Shown here one piece after another: positions 26,185-35,216 of a stretch of 64,000 bases of DNA. The translations under genes were made by a program, and so were the position numbers. Every line of letters begins with the position of its first letter. Position 1 is the first letter of the stretch. This DNA is from Phenylobacterium deserti (lineage in GTDB: Bacteria > Pseudomonadota > Alphaproteobacteria > Caulobacterales > Caulobacteraceae): contig CAMCXF010000004.1 of NCBI GenBank assembly GCA_945883235.1, positions 87,608-151,607 of the forward strand, read 5' to 3'. The notes below the pieces were generated by a model. It saw nothing but the letters and a program-made list of their open reading frames with translations. It did no database searches and had not been told where the DNA came from.

Positions 26185-26820
26185 ATGCAGAGTGTCGCCC
26201 TGATCGATTACGGGTCGGGCAACCTTCGCTCGGCCGAAAAGGCGCTGGTCCGTGCCGCCGACGGTCGCGCGGATATTGTCGTGACCCATGACCCGGCCGT
26301 AGTCGCCAGCGCCGACAGGATTGTGCTGCCGGGCGTGGGTGCTTTTGCAGCGTGCATGGCAGCCTTGAGCGAGCGCGAAGGTGTCATCGAGGCGATGAAC
26401 CACGCGGTGCACGATCGCGGCGTTCCATTCCTGGGGATCTGCGTCGGCCTGCAGCTGATGGCCTCGCGCGGGCTGGAGTTTGGCGTGACGCCGGGGCTGG
26501 GCTGGATCGACGGCGATGTCCGCAAGATCGAGACGGCCGACCCGCACCTAAAAATACCGCACATGGGCTGGAACAATCTGCTGGCTGTCACCGATCTGTC
26601 GGTGCTTTCGGGGTTAAAGGCCGGCGCGCCGGTTTACTTCACACACTCCTTCGCCATGTTCCCGAGTGACGACACAGACGTCGCTGCCTGGGTGGATCAT
26701 GGCGGACGCTTCCCCGCGGCGGTCGCGCGGGGCAATCTCGCCGGGGTGCAGTTCCATCCCGAAAAATCGCAATCTGCCGGGCTGACGCTATTGTCCGACT
26801 TTCTGGAGTGGCGCCCGTGA
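26185..26820 (+). CDS. hisH: Imidazole glycerol phosphate synthase, glutaminase subunit
   Basis: A 211-residue class I glutamine amidotransferase. It shows the nucleophile elbow 'FLGICVGLQLMASRG' with the catalytic cysteine, and the His/Glu pair in 'GVQFHPEKSQSAG'. It supplies ammonia to HisF through the subunit interface. It overlaps hisA by 4 bases (GTGA). Confidence 0.96.
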   Translation: MQSVALIDYGSGNLRSAEKALVRAADGRADIVVTHDPAVVASADRIVLPGVGAFAACMAALSEREGVIEAMNHAVHDRGVPFLGICVGLQLMASRGLEFGVTPGLGWIDGDVRKIETADPHLKIPHMGWNNLLAVTDLSVLSGLKAGAPVYFTHSFAMFPSDDTDVAAWVDHGGRFPAAVARGNLAGVQFHPEKSQSAGLTLLSDFLEWRP

Positions 26821-27539
26821 TCCTGTATCCCGCCATCGATCTCAAAGACGGACAGTGCGTGCGCGTGCTGCACGGCGACCTGTCCACCGCCACCGTGTTC
26901 AACACCGAGCCTGCCGCCCAGGCACGGTCATTTGTGGAGGCCGGGTTTCACTGGATCCATGTGGTCGACCTGAACGGTGCCGTCCAGGGCAAGGCGATCA
27001 ATGCGCCGGGTGTCGAGGCAATCCTGCACGCAGTTTCGGTGCCGGTACAGCTGGGCGGCGGCATCCGCACCCTGGCCGATATCGAGCGCTGGGTTGAGGC
27101 CGGTGTCAGCCGCATCATCCTGGGCACTGTGGCCGTCAAGGACCCCAAGATCGTGCTGGATGCAGCCAAGCTCTGGCCAGAACAGATCGCGGTCAGCGTC
27201 GACGTCCGCAAGGGCAAGGTCGCTGTTGAGGGCTGGACCGCGGATTCTGATCTCGACGCCATCACGGTGGCGAGGCGGTTCGAAGACGCCGGGGTCGCCG
27301 CCCTGATCGTCACCGACATCGACCGCGACGGCACGGTCATGGGCTTTGACGTGGAAGCCTTTGGCGCGATGGCGGACGCAGTCTCGATACCGGTGATCGC
27401 CGCCGGCGGCCTGGCGACCGTGGACGACATCGTGAAGCTCAAGGCCCGCAAGGGCGTGCCGGTAGCCGGTGCCGTGCTGGGTCGCGCGCTCTACAATGGT
27501 GCGATCAATCCCGCCGAAGCCCTCGGGATCGCGGCGTGA
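26817..27539 (+). CDS. hisA: ProFAR isomerase
   Basis: A 240-residue (beta/alpha)8 isomerase acting on 5'-ProFAR, step four of histidine synthesis. Catalytic Asp residues lie in '[15 protein letters not shown]' and '[14 protein letters not shown]'. The GTG at 26817 overlaps the hisH stop and has TCTGGAG 8 bases before it; an upstream GTG at 26808 is less likely because it falls in the binding site. It overlaps hisF by 4 bases. Confidence 0.95.
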   Translation: MILYPAIDLKDGQCVRVLHGDLSTATVFNTEPAAQARSFVEAGFHWIHVVDLNGAVQGKAINAPGVEAILHAVSVPVQLGGGIRTLADIERWVEAGVSRIILGTVAVKDPKIVLDAAKLWPEQIAVSVDVRKGKVAVEGWTADSDLDAITVARRFEDAGVAALIVTDIDRDGTVMGFDVEAFGAMADAVSIPVIAAGGLATVDDIVKLKARKGVPVAGAVLGRALYNGAINPAEALGIAA

Positions 27540-28306
27540 CGCTCAAGGTTCGCCTGATCCCCTGTCTCGACGTCAAGGACGGACGGGTGGTGAAGGGCGT
27601 GCAGTTCGTGTCCTTGCGCGACGCCGGCGATCCGGTGGAGCAGGCGCGCGCCTATGATGCGGAGGGTGCCGACGAGCTGATGTTCCTCGACATTACCGCC
27701 AGTCACGAGAACCGGGGCACGATCCTGGATGTGGTGGCGCGCACGGCGGACGTCTGTTTCATGCCGCTGTCGGTAGGGGGTGGCATCCGCTCGGTGGAGG
27801 ATGCGCGGCGTCTGCTGCTGGCCGGGGCCGACAAGATCTCGATCATGACCGCCGCCGTGGCCGACCGGAATGTGGTCAGCGCCTGCGCCGACGCTTTTGG
27901 CAGTCAGGCGGTGGTGGTGTCGGTCGACGCCAAGCGGATCGGGGGCCGCTGGGAGGTGTTTACCCACGGTGGGCGCAATCCTACCGGTCTGGACGCCGTG
28001 GACTACGCCATCGAGGTGGTGGCCAAGGGCGCCGGCGAAATCCTGCTGACCTCCATGGACCGCGACGGGGCCAAGACGGGGTATGATCTGGAGCTGGTTC
28101 GCGCCGTCAGTTCGGCGGTGGGCGTGCCGGTGATCGCGTCCGGCGGCGCAGGCAACACGCAGCATCTGATCGAAGCCGTTCACGCAGGTGCCGACGCCGT
28201 TCTGGCGGCATCGATTTTCCACTTCGGAGAGGTCAGCATCGGTGGGGCCAAGCGCGCCATGGCCGCGGCCGGTGTCCCGGTCCGGTTGACGGAGCAAGCC
28301 GCATGA
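27536..28306 (+). CDS. hisF: Imidazole glycerol phosphate synthase, cyclase subunit
   Basis: A 256-residue (beta/alpha)8 cyclase partner of HisH. It shows '[19 protein letters not shown]' with the catalytic Asp near residue 11, and '[15 protein letters not shown]' with the second. It starts with GTG overlapping the hisA stop and overlaps hisE by 4 bases, so hisH, hisA, hisF and hisE are translationally coupled. Confidence 0.96.
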   Translation: MTLKVRLIPCLDVKDGRVVKGVQFVSLRDAGDPVEQARAYDAEGADELMFLDITASHENRGTILDVVARTADVCFMPLSVGGGIRSVEDARRLLLAGADKISIMTAAVADRNVVSACADAFGSQAVVVSVDAKRIGGRWEVFTHGGRNPTGLDAVDYAIEVVAKGAGEILLTSMDRDGAKTGYDLELVRAVSSAVGVPVIASGGAGNTQHLIEAVHAGADAVLAASIFHFGEVSIGGAKRAMAAAGVPVRLTEQAA

Positions 28307-28626
28307 CCCGTTTTGCCAGGGTGATCGACCGCCTCTCGGCGACCATCGAAAGCCGACGCGGCGCTGATGCCTCGACGTCCTACACCGCCCAACTGCTTGG
28401 CAATCTGGATCGCGCCGCGAAAAAGCTGGGCGAGGAGGCGGTCGAAACTGTCATTGCGGCAGCCCAGGGCGACCGCGACGCGCTCATCGCCGAGAGTGCC
28501 GACCTGATCTACCACTGGTTGGTGCTGATTGCCGCCGCCGGGGCCAGCCTCGACGAGGTGGCCGAGCGCCTGGAGGCCCGCGAGGGGACCTCCGGGCTGG
28601 CGGAGAAGGCGTCGAGACCGAGGTAG
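28303..28626 (+). CDS. hisE: Phosphoribosyl-ATP pyrophosphatase
   Basis: A 107-residue all-helical pyrophosphohydrolase for step two of histidine synthesis. It has the MazG-like metal motif '[14 protein letters not shown]' with '[10 protein letters not shown]'. HisE is separate from HisI here, and no hisI gene is in the window. It is the last gene of hisBHAFE and is convergent with serA, with 17 bases between the stops. Confidence 0.94.
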   Translation: MTRFARVIDRLSATIESRRGADASTSYTAQLLGNLDRAAKKLGEEAVETVIAAAQGDRDALIAESADLIYHWLVLIAAAGASLDEVAERLEAREGTSGLAEKASRPR

Positions 28627-28643
28627 AGCCTCGCGCCTCAGCC

Positions 28644-30218
28644 TCAGAACACCAGCGCGCGCGCTTCCTTGACGTGCGGCAAGGCCTGTATCTTGCCGAG
28701 CAGGGCCGCGGACGGAGCCTGATCGATCCCCACCATGGCGATGGCGTCGTCGCCGGCGTCGATGCGGCCCAGGTTGAACGTCGCAATATTGACGCCGGCC
28801 TCGCCCAGCAGGCCACCCAGCGCGCCGATGAAACCGGGCCTGTCCAGGTTATTCACATAGAGCATGCGCGGCGAGAACGGGGCGTCCAGGTCCATGCCCT
28901 TGACCTCCACGACCCGCGGCGCGCCCGCCTGCACGGCACCGGCGAACGAGCGCTTGCCCTTCTCTGTGGTGATGGTGATGCGCATCAGGCTCTCATAGAT
29001 TGGCGAGTCCTCCTGGCGGCTCTCAGAGAAGGTGACCCCGCGCTCCTTGGCCACCGCCGGCGCCGAGACCATGTTGATCTCGGCCAGCATCGGCCGCAGG
29101 ACGCCGGCCAGGGCGGCGGCACTGAGCGGCTTGGTGTTGAGCTTGGAAACCTCGCCCTCGAAGGCGATGTCCACGGCCTTGACGCCGAAATCAACCATCT
29201 GGCCGGCCAGCGCACCCAGCTTCTCGGCAAGCGCGATGAAGGGCTTCAGGCGCGGTGCCTCCTCGGCGGTGACGGAGGGGCTGTTCAGCGCATTGGTGAC
29301 GGCGCCGGTCAGCAGATAGTCGCTGATCTGTTCGGCGACCTGCAGGGCGACGTTCTCCTGCGCCTCGTTGGTGGAGGCCCCCAGGTGCGGGGTGGCCACG
29401 AAGTTCGGCGCGCCGAACAGCACGTTTTCCTTCGCAGGCTCGGTCACAAACACGTCGAAGCCGGCACCACCGATGTGACCGCTTTCTAGACCGGCGCGAA
29501 GGGCCGCCTCATCGACCAGCCCGCCGCGGGCGCAGTTGATGATCATCACGCCCTTCTTGGCCTTGGCGAGGTTTTCAGCCGACAGGATGTTGCGGGTCTT
29601 GTCGGTGAGCGGGGTGTGCAGGGTAATGAAATCCGCACGGGCCAGCAGGTCATCCAGCTCGACCTTCTCGACGCCCATCTCGACGGCCTTCTCGGGCGAG
29701 AGGAAGGGGTCGTAGGCCACGACCTTCATCTTCAAGCCCAGCGCGCGGTCGGCAACGATGCCGCCGATGTTTCCGGCGCCGATCAGGCCCAGGGTCTTGG
29801 CGTAGAGTTCCACGCCCATGAAGCGGCTCTTCTCCCACTTGCCGGCCTGGGTGGAGGCGTCGGCGGCGGGCATCTGGCGGGCCAGGGCGAACATCATGGC
29901 AATGGCGTGCTCGGCGGTGGTGATCGAGTTGCCGAAGGGGGTGTTCATCACCACGACACCGGCGGCGGTGGCGGCGGGGATATCGATGTTGTCTACGCCG
30001 ATCCCGGCGCGGCCGATCACCTTCAGCCGTTTGGCGGCGGCTATGACGTCCTTGTTCGGCTTCGTGTCGGAGCGGACGACCAGGCCATCATAGTCGCCGA
30101 TCACGGCGATCAGTTCATCTTTCGAAAGGCCGGTCTTGATGTCCACGTCGACGCCGCGCTGGCGGAAGATGTCGACGGCGGCGGGGCTAAGGCTGTCTGC
30201 AATGAGAACGCTGGGCAT
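28644..30218 (-). CDS. serA: D-3-phosphoglycerate dehydrogenase
   Basis: A 524-residue long-form SerA, the first step of serine synthesis. It has an N-terminal substrate domain, a Rossmann loop 'LIGAGNIGGIVADRAL', catalytic Arg/Glu/His motifs ('NCARGGLVDE', 'ATPHLGAS'), an allosteric substrate-binding domain and a C-terminal ACT domain ('LDRPGFIGALGGLLGEAGVN') that usually senses serine. ATG 30218 has a GGAGAC site. It lies downstream of serC on the same strand, separated by 120 bases holding repeat copy E. Confidence 0.96.
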   Translation of the reverse strand: MPSVLIADSLSPAAVDIFRQRGVDVDIKTGLSKDELIAVIGDYDGLVVRSDTKPNKDVIAAAKRLKVIGRAGIGVDNIDIPAATAAGVVVMNTPFGNSITTAEHAIAMMFALARQMPAADASTQAGKWEKSRFMGVELYAKTLGLIGAGNIGGIVADRALGLKMKVVAYDPFLSPEKAVEMGVEKVELDDLLARADFITLHTPLTDKTRNILSAENLAKAKKGVMIINCARGGLVDEAALRAGLESGHIGGAGFDVFVTEPAKENVLFGAPNFVATPHLGASTNEAQENVALQVAEQISDYLLTGAVTNALNSPSVTAEEAPRLKPFIALAEKLGALAGQMVDFGVKAVDIAFEGEVSKLNTKPLSAAALAGVLRPMLAEINMVSAPAVAKERGVTFSESRQEDSPIYESLMRITITTEKGKRSFAGAVQAGAPRVVEVKGMDLDAPFSPRMLYVNNLDRPGFIGALGGLLGEAGVNIATFNLGRIDAGDDAIAMVGIDQAPSAALLGKIQALPHVKEARALVF

Positions 30219-30235
30219 TTGAGGTCTCCGACTCC

Positions 30236-30330
30236 GCTCCCCCTTGCGGGGAGGGGCTGGGGGTGGGGATTTAGGCGGAGACGTGGGCTTTGCACCCCCA
30301 TCCCCAACCCTTCCCCGCAAGGGGGAAGGG
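30236..30330. repeat. Interspersed inverted repeat, copy E (variant subfamily)
   Basis: The left arm 'CCCCCTTGCGGGGAGGGG' with 'CTGGGGGTGGGGAT' is matched in inverse orientation by 'ATCCCCAACC' and 'CTTCCCCGCAAGGGGG', with a ~30-base centre. The architecture is like copies A-D but the sequence is a separate subfamily. It sits between serC and serA. Confidence 0.65.
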
Positions 30331-30338
30331 AACTTGAT

Positions 30339-31508
30339 TTAAGCTGCGACCAGGCCTTCAGCGACGGACGCGAAGGCCCAGTCGAGCCAGGGCGTCAGCG
30401 CGTCCAGGTCGGAGGTTTCCACCGTGGCACCGCACCAGATCCGAAGACCCGGAGGGGCGTCGCGGTAACCACCAACGTCGAGAGCAACGCCCTCTTTCTC
30501 CAGCAGGCTCGCCAGCTTCTTGGCAAAGTCCGCCTGGGCGTCGTCCGGCAGTTCCGAGACGCGGGGGTCGATGACTTTCAGGCAGACCGAAGTGTTGGAC
30601 CGGGTGGCGGCATCCTCGGCCAGGAAGGCGACCCATGGGGTCTTGGCCACCCAGGCGTCGAGGACGGCGAGGTTGGCGTCGGCGCGGCGCTGCATTTCGG
30701 CCAGGCCGCCGATCCGGGAGGCCCAACCCAGCGCATCCAGGCAATCTTCGACGCAAAGCATCGACGGTGTGTTGATGGTAGCGCCCTCGAAGATCTCGAG
30801 GTTGACTTTGCCGCCCTTGGTCATGCGGAACAGTTTCGGCATCGGCCAGGGCGGGCTGTAGCTTTCAAGGCGGGCCACGGCGCGAGGACCCAGGATCAGC
30901 ACGCCGTGCGCACCCTCGCCGCCCAGCGCCTTCTGCCAGGAGAAGGTCACCACATCGAGCTTGGCCCAATCGAGAGCCTGGGCAAAGGCGGCGCTGGTGG
31001 CGTCGCAGATGGTGATGCCGGTGCGATCAGCCGAGATGAAGTCGCCGTTGGGGACACGGACCCCGGAGGTGGTGCCGTTCCAGGTGAAGACCAGATCGGC
31101 GTCAGGGTCGACCTTGGTCAGGTCCGGAAGCTGGCCATAGGGCGCTTCCAGCACCTCGGCGGGCAGCTTCAGCTGTTTCACCACATCGGTGACCCAGTCC
31201 TTGCCGAAACTTTCAAAGGCTAGAAGTTGGACCGGTTTCGGGCCCAGCATCGACCACATCGCCATCTCGACCGCGCCGGTGTCTGATCCGGCGACGATGC
31301 CGATCAGGTAATCGTCAGGAACCTGCAGCACCTCGCGGGTGCGGTCGATGGCTTCGCGCAGACGAGCCTTGCCCGGCTTGGAGCGGTGTGAGCGGCCCAG
31401 CACAGCATTCTGCAGATTTTCGGGGGTCCATCCGGGGCGCTTGGCGCACGGGCCGGACGAAAATTCAGGACGCGCCGGGCGCATGGCTGGCTTCGGCAGG
31501 GTATTCAT
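30339..31508 (-). CDS. serC: Phosphoserine aminotransferase
   Basis: A 389-residue PLP-dependent class V aminotransferase making phosphoserine, the second step of serine synthesis. Typical stretches are '[15 protein letters not shown]', '[16 protein letters not shown]' and the PLP-lysine region '[17 protein letters not shown]'. It belongs to the longer alphaproteobacterial SerC group. ATG 31508 is preceded by GGGAGA. It leads the serC-serA operon and has a structured leader that fits the serC RNA motif. Confidence 0.95.
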   Translation of the reverse strand: MNTLPKPAMRPARPEFSSGPCAKRPGWTPENLQNAVLGRSHRSKPGKARLREAIDRTREVLQVPDDYLIGIVAGSDTGAVEMAMWSMLGPKPVQLLAFESFGKDWVTDVVKQLKLPAEVLEAPYGQLPDLTKVDPDADLVFTWNGTTSGVRVPNGDFISADRTGITICDATSAAFAQALDWAKLDVVTFSWQKALGGEGAHGVLILGPRAVARLESYSPPWPMPKLFRMTKGGKVNLEIFEGATINTPSMLCVEDCLDALGWASRIGGLAEMQRRADANLAVLDAWVAKTPWVAFLAEDAATRSNTSVCLKVIDPRVSELPDDAQADFAKKLASLLEKEGVALDVGGYRDAPPGLRIWCGATVETSDLDALTPWLDWAFASVAEGLVAA

Positions 31509-31560
31509 AGCGGTATCTCCCATCCTTACAGATGAGCAGCGCCCCGTTGGGGGGGCGTGG
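31509..31560 (-). promoter_or_regulatory. Probable serC-motif RNA leader
   Basis: Two hairpins precede serC: a GC-rich one (CGCCCC / CGGGGCG, 31540-31557) and a small one (CATC-TGTAAG-GATG, 31521-31534) just before the GGGAGA ribosome binding site. A two-hairpin leader upstream of serC is the established serC RNA motif of alphaproteobacteria. The assignment is by position and shape, without a covariance model search. Confidence 0.55.
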
Positions 31561-31617
31561 CCCGCGCGGCAAAGGCTCTCGTTTGGCGCAGAAGGCAAGC
31601 GAAAGTTTTTTGGAATG

Positions 31618-32061
31618 CTAGGTTGGAGACGACCGCGATTGTCTCGCCAACCGCGCACGGCGCCTGAGCGTGACAGCGGTACCGATGATCAAGCACCAGA
31701 CAATGCCGGCGAAATTTATGTTGTTTATCAGGGCGTGAAGATAGTCCGTATTGGAGCGCCCAGTCACGAGATAGAACGAATGCAATGAGAATTGCGCGGC
31801 GTAGAACAGCATGACGCCGCCCATCCAGGGTGCGCCGTATCGAACGGTCACTATCAGGAGCACGACTGCGGCCAAGCCATCGTTGGCAAATCGGAGTGTT
31901 CCTGCGAGCTCGGGCACGTAGCGAGTGAGAAATCCAACTGCAATGTTGGCGACCACCACAAGCGCGGCAATCCGCTCAGCTGGACCGCCTTTCCAAACGG
32001 AGAAGAGAACTCCGCAGAGGCCGAACGCCGTTAGCGACAGAAAGATGAGAAAAGGCGACAT
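31618..32061 (-). CDS. Hypothetical integral membrane protein
   Basis: A 147-residue protein with about four predicted membrane helices ('[20 protein letters not shown]', '[16 protein letters not shown]', '[12 protein letters not shown]', '[19 protein letters not shown]') and a basic C-terminal tail. I do not recognise a named family, although similar small membrane proteins occur in Caulobacterales and Sphingomonadales. It lies upstream of serC on the same strand, separated by the serC leader, so it is probably a separate unit. Confidence 0.75.
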   Translation of the reverse strand: MSPFLIFLSLTAFGLCGVLFSVWKGGPAERIAALVVVANIAVGFLTRYVPELAGTLRFANDGLAAVVLLIVTVRYGAPWMGGVMLFYAAQFSLHSFYLVTGRSNTDYLHALINNINFAGIVWCLIIGTAVTLRRRARLARQSRSSPT

Positions 32062-32146
32062 GATAGGGCACCCCTACTCGCAAATAGAGGTGCCCCACCA
32101 GTTAACCTATGGCAACATTTCTCTGGAAACCGACCTAGGTGGTCAG

Positions 32147-32482
32147 TTAGCCAACGTCGCGCATCGTCGTGGTCGTCACGGCGGTGGCTTGCGAAGGCTT
32201 CTGCTGGAAGTCCATCTTCGTGCGGATGCCGAGGCGAAGCTTGGCTTCGTTCAGCTCGCTGTGGACGCCGACCATCGCGGAGCGCGCTTCGCTGAGCGCC
32301 TTGAGGGCCTGCATCATCTTCACTTGCACGTCGTCCGCGAACACGAGCGACACGTTTACGTCCTGGCGCGCCTTGAGCATTTCGCTCATCAGCTCGGCAG
32401 CTTCGACCATCGCACTGTCAACAGCGGCTTCGGTCGTGAAAAGCTTCTTGGCCACGCGCTGGGCTACGAATGCTTTTTCCAT
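32147..32482 (-). CDS. Hypothetical helical protein
   Basis: A 111-residue helical protein starting 'MEKAFVAQRVAKKLFTTEAA', with coiled-coil-like heptads ('VKMMQALKALSEARSAMVG'), no signal peptide and no membrane segment. The family is unknown to me. ATG 32482 has an AAGGGG site at good spacing. It is divergent from the hybrid histidine kinase across a TTAA-rich promoter region, so the two may share regulation. Confidence 0.7.
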   Translation of the reverse strand: MEKAFVAQRVAKKLFTTEAAVDSAMVEAAELMSEMLKARQDVNVSLVFADDVQVKMMQALKALSEARSAMVGVHSELNEAKLRLGIRTKMDFQQKPSQATAVTTTTMRDVG

Positions 32483-32487
32483 ATTAG

Positions 32488-32570
32488 TTAACCCCTTAAT
32501 GTTACCCGACACCCGTTAAGGTAAAGCGAAGGTTAAGGCACACGCAACCTATTCATGGGTTGTTAACCAT
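32488..32570. promoter_or_regulatory. TTAA-rich divergent promoter region with a CtrA-like half site
   Basis: Five TTAA tetramers occur at 32488, 32496, 32516, 32533 and 32563 in otherwise GC-rich DNA. The last is part of TTAACCAT (32563-32570), which resembles a CtrA half site. None has the full TTAA-N7-TTAA spacing, so CtrA control is only a possibility. Confidence 0.3.
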
Positions 32571-32686
32571 GATTTCTTACCGCCAGCAGTTGTATTGTGT
32601 CAAAAAGAGCACGGTTTGCGGGTGTGATGCCTGGTCGTCGGATGCTCAGAAGCGAAGCGTTAGGACAATGCGGCTATCCGGATGGC

Positions 32687-34600
32687 ATGAGCGCCATGGA
32701 CGCGACAGAGCCGGAAGGCGACCCGACCAATTCGAAGCCGACCGTGACATTCCACGCACGGGTAGCCGGCGTGGGTCTTGTGACGACGGTGGTCGTGCTG
32801 ATCGCCGCCTGCCTGACCTTTATGTTGCAACAATGGGCGGTGGCGCGGACCCAGTCGCACCGCTTCCATGAGAGCCTGGCCGAGATTGCCGCCGAAACAG
32901 CCGCACCCTCGATGGTGGCCTCCGAACGCATCCACCTGAGTTCCGCGTTGGCCTCGGTCCACGCCAGTCACGACGTGGTATCGGCAACGGTCGTCGACGG
33001 TACAGGGCGGGAACTGGCGCGGTTTCAGCGCCCATCGGCAGCCGCCAGTGAGACAGAGGTCATCGTCAAGCCGATGATCCTGGAGGGCAAGACCGTCGGC
33101 CAGCTCAGGCTGACCGTCGAACAACCCTCGCTGGCGCCGATGCTGCCACAGTTCATTGCGCTGACGTTCGTGCTGCTGTTCGGCGGGGTCGGTGTTGCCC
33201 TCTTCCTCGCCCGCAGCCTGGCGCACCGTGTCATCAAGCCGGTGGAATTCTTGTCACAGGCCATGCGCGAGGTCGCGGCCGGCGGCAACTTTACGCCGGT
33301 CAGGGTGGAGGCCCGGGACGAACTGTTCCAGAGCCTGACTGAAAGCTTCAACGACCTGCTGACCAAGCTGGCCGTGCGCGAGTACGACCTGAAGTCCGCC
33401 ATGCGTGAGTTGGAAACGGCGCGTGACGCCGCCAATGCAGCCAACGTCCTGAAGACCCAGTTCCTGGCCAATATGAGCCACGAGATCCGCACACCCCTGA
33501 ACGGTGTGCTGGCCATGGCCGAGGTGATGGCCATGGGTGAACTTGGAGCCACTCAACGCGATCGGCTGGATGTGATCCGGCGATCCGGTGAGCTGCTGCT
33601 GGCCGTCCTGAATGACGTGTTGGACCTTTCCAAGATCGAGGCCGGCAAGCTCACCCTGTTCGAAGAGGACTTCGACGTCGAGACCGCCTTCGCCCAGGCC
33701 CGCGACAGTTACGCCGTGGTGGCGAAAGGCAAGGGCCTAGACTTCAGTCTGACGATCGCGGAGTCGGCCATGGGCTCGTGGCGGGGCGACGCGGACCGCC
33801 TGCGTCAGGTGATCGGAAACCTGCTGTCCAACGCAATCAAGTTCACGCCAAAGGGTTCTGTCAGTGCCGTCGTCGAGACCGGCGGGGCCGGCGGCCTGAG
33901 ACTCGTAATCCACGACACTGGTGTCGGCATCGCTCCAGAGAAGCAGCTGACCCTGTTCGAGAAGTTCACCCAGGCCGATAACTCCGCAACGCGGCGGTTT
34001 GGCGGCACGGGTCTTGGCCTAGCAATCTGCCGGGAACTGATCCTCATGATGGGCGGCACGATCCAGGTGGACAGCACCGAGGGTGAAGGTTCGACCTTCA
34101 CGGTGGAGCTGCCCTTGCTGCGGGGCGGGCGAGCGGCAGCGCAGAACCAGCATGTCGCCTACGGTTCGGGCGGCGGGAACCTGCGTCTGCTGGCGGCGGA
34201 AGACAATCCGACAAATCAACAGGTACTGGGGGCCGTACTGGCATCGCTCGGGATCGAGGTGCAGATCGTGCCCAATGGTCATGAAGCCGTCGAAGCGTGG
34301 CGCACCGGGTCATACGATCTCATCCTTATGGACATACAGATGCCGGTCATGGACGGCATCACGGCGGCGGCGAGTATCCGCGCGGCCGAGACCAAGGCCG
34401 GACGACGCAGGACGCCGATTGTCGCGCTGACCGCCAATGCGCTCACCCATCAGGTCGCGGAGTATATGGCCGTAGGGATGGACGCCCACGTCGCCAAGCC
34501 GATCGAGATCGCCAAACTCTATGACGCGATTTCCGCCGTGCTGACGGCCGCTGCTACTGGCGCGGCCACGCCGTCGCAACAGAGTCAGGCTTCGATCTAA
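32687..34600 (+). CDS. Hybrid sensor histidine kinase with C-terminal receiver domain
   Basis: A 637-residue membrane sensor. It has a first membrane helix at ~26-47, a ~105-residue periplasmic sensor domain and a second helix at ~155-177. A HAMP-like linker follows, then HisKA with phospho-accepting His265 in 'MSHEIRTPLNG'. The HATPase has N ('IGNLLSNAIKF'), G1 ('HDTGVGI') and G2 ('GGTGLGLAI') boxes. The receiver domain has phospho-acceptor Asp549 in 'LILMDIQMPVMDG'. The signal and output partner are unknown and no response regulator gene is adjacent. The start is uncertain: the frame is open from 32597, but ATG 32687 leaves a sensible short cytoplasmic N terminus. Confidence 0.88.
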   Translation: MSAMDATEPEGDPTNSKPTVTFHARVAGVGLVTTVVVLIAACLTFMLQQWAVARTQSHRFHESLAEIAAETAAPSMVASERIHLSSALASVHASHDVVSATVVDGTGRELARFQRPSAAASETEVIVKPMILEGKTVGQLRLTVEQPSLAPMLPQFIALTFVLLFGGVGVALFLARSLAHRVIKPVEFLSQAMREVAAGGNFTPVRVEARDELFQSLTESFNDLLTKLAVREYDLKSAMRELETARDAANAANVLKTQFLANMSHEIRTPLNGVLAMAEVMAMGELGATQRDRLDVIRRSGELLLAVLNDVLDLSKIEAGKLTLFEEDFDVETAFAQARDSYAVVAKGKGLDFSLTIAESAMGSWRGDADRLRQVIGNLLSNAIKFTPKGSVSAVVETGGAGGLRLVIHDTGVGIAPEKQLTLFEKFTQADNSATRRFGGTGLGLAICRELILMMGGTIQVDSTEGEGSTFTVELPLLRGGRAAAQNQHVAYGSGGGNLRLLAAEDNPTNQQVLGAVLASLGIEVQIVPNGHEAVEAWRTGSYDLILMDIQMPVMDGITAAASIRAAETKAGRRRTPIVALTANALTHQVAEYMAVGMDAHVAKPIEIAKLYDAISAVLTAAATGAATPSQQSQASI

Positions 34601-34723
34601 ACGCGCAGTCATGTAGCTGAACGTCAGGCAACCGCAGCCTCAGGTCGCGGTCACAGGCGCTGTGGTCATCTCGGAACCGTTGAAGGCCGGCTCCTCAGCC
34701 GACCACGGATCGGAGGACCCGAA

Positions 34724-35161
34724 ATGAAGACCATTTCGACCAAGACTATCATTGCCGCCCTTGTTGCGACCCTCGCGGCGACCGCCATGGCTACACCGGC
34801 TGCGGCGCAGGGTTACGGCAACGACCGCCGCGATCATGGGCGCTACGAACAGGACCACTATGGTCACGACCAGCGTTATGATCGGGGCGATGACCGTCGT
34901 GGCTATCAAAGCATCAACCAGCGCCAGCAACGTCTGGATCAGCGGATCGACCGCGGCCTGCGCGGCGGCACATTGAGCCAACGAGAGGCTCGCCGCCTTC
35001 GCGAGGAGTTTCGCCAGATCGCCTATCTGGCAATGCGCTATCGCCAGGGTGGACTGTCGGGCTGGGAGCGTGCCGACCTCGACCGTCGTTTTGATCGCCT
35101 CGAGTACCAGGTTCGCCGCGAGCGCCGCGACAACGACTACGGCTCCGGCTACTACCGCTAG
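34724..35161 (+). CDS. Secreted Arg/Tyr/Asp-rich hypothetical protein
   Basis: A 145-residue protein with a clear signal peptide ending in ATPAAAQ. It is followed by a low-complexity Asp/Arg/Tyr/His region (mature residues 1-35) and a basic helical region ('INQRQQRLDQRIDRGLRGGT') in which 'LSQREARRLREEFRQI' resembles small periplasmic proteins common in Caulobacterales and Sphingomonadales. The function is unknown. It is followed by a strong bidirectional terminator. Confidence 0.75.
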   Translation: MKTISTKTIIAALVATLAATAMATPAAAQGYGNDRRDHGRYEQDHYGHDQRYDRGDDRRGYQSINQRQQRLDQRIDRGLRGGTLSQREARRLREEFRQIAYLAMRYRQGGLSGWERADLDRRFDRLEYQVRRERRDNDYGSGYYR

Positions 35162-35179
35162 ATAGACGCGAGGCTTTGG

Positions 35180-35211
35180 CACCGCCCCCGGAGACACTTC
35201 CGGGGGCGGTG
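35180..35211. terminator. Strong hairpin between convergent genes
   Basis: CACCGCCCCCGG and CCGGGGGCGGTG form a 12-bp perfect stem with an 8-base loop. It is followed on the plus strand by a T-rich GTTGTGT. It lies between the secreted protein gene and the convergent phzF-like gene and could serve both. Confidence 0.7.
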
Positions 35212-35216
35212 TTGTG

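Noticed and set aside
29616..31223. 535-codon open frame opposite serA and serC
   Set aside because: It runs across two certain genes and the intervening repeat, with Gly/Asp/His-rich shadow composition.
32488..32540. Full CtrA box (TTAA-N7-TTAA)
   Set aside because: None of the TTAA pairs has the 11-base periodicity; only a half-site-like TTAACCAT remains.
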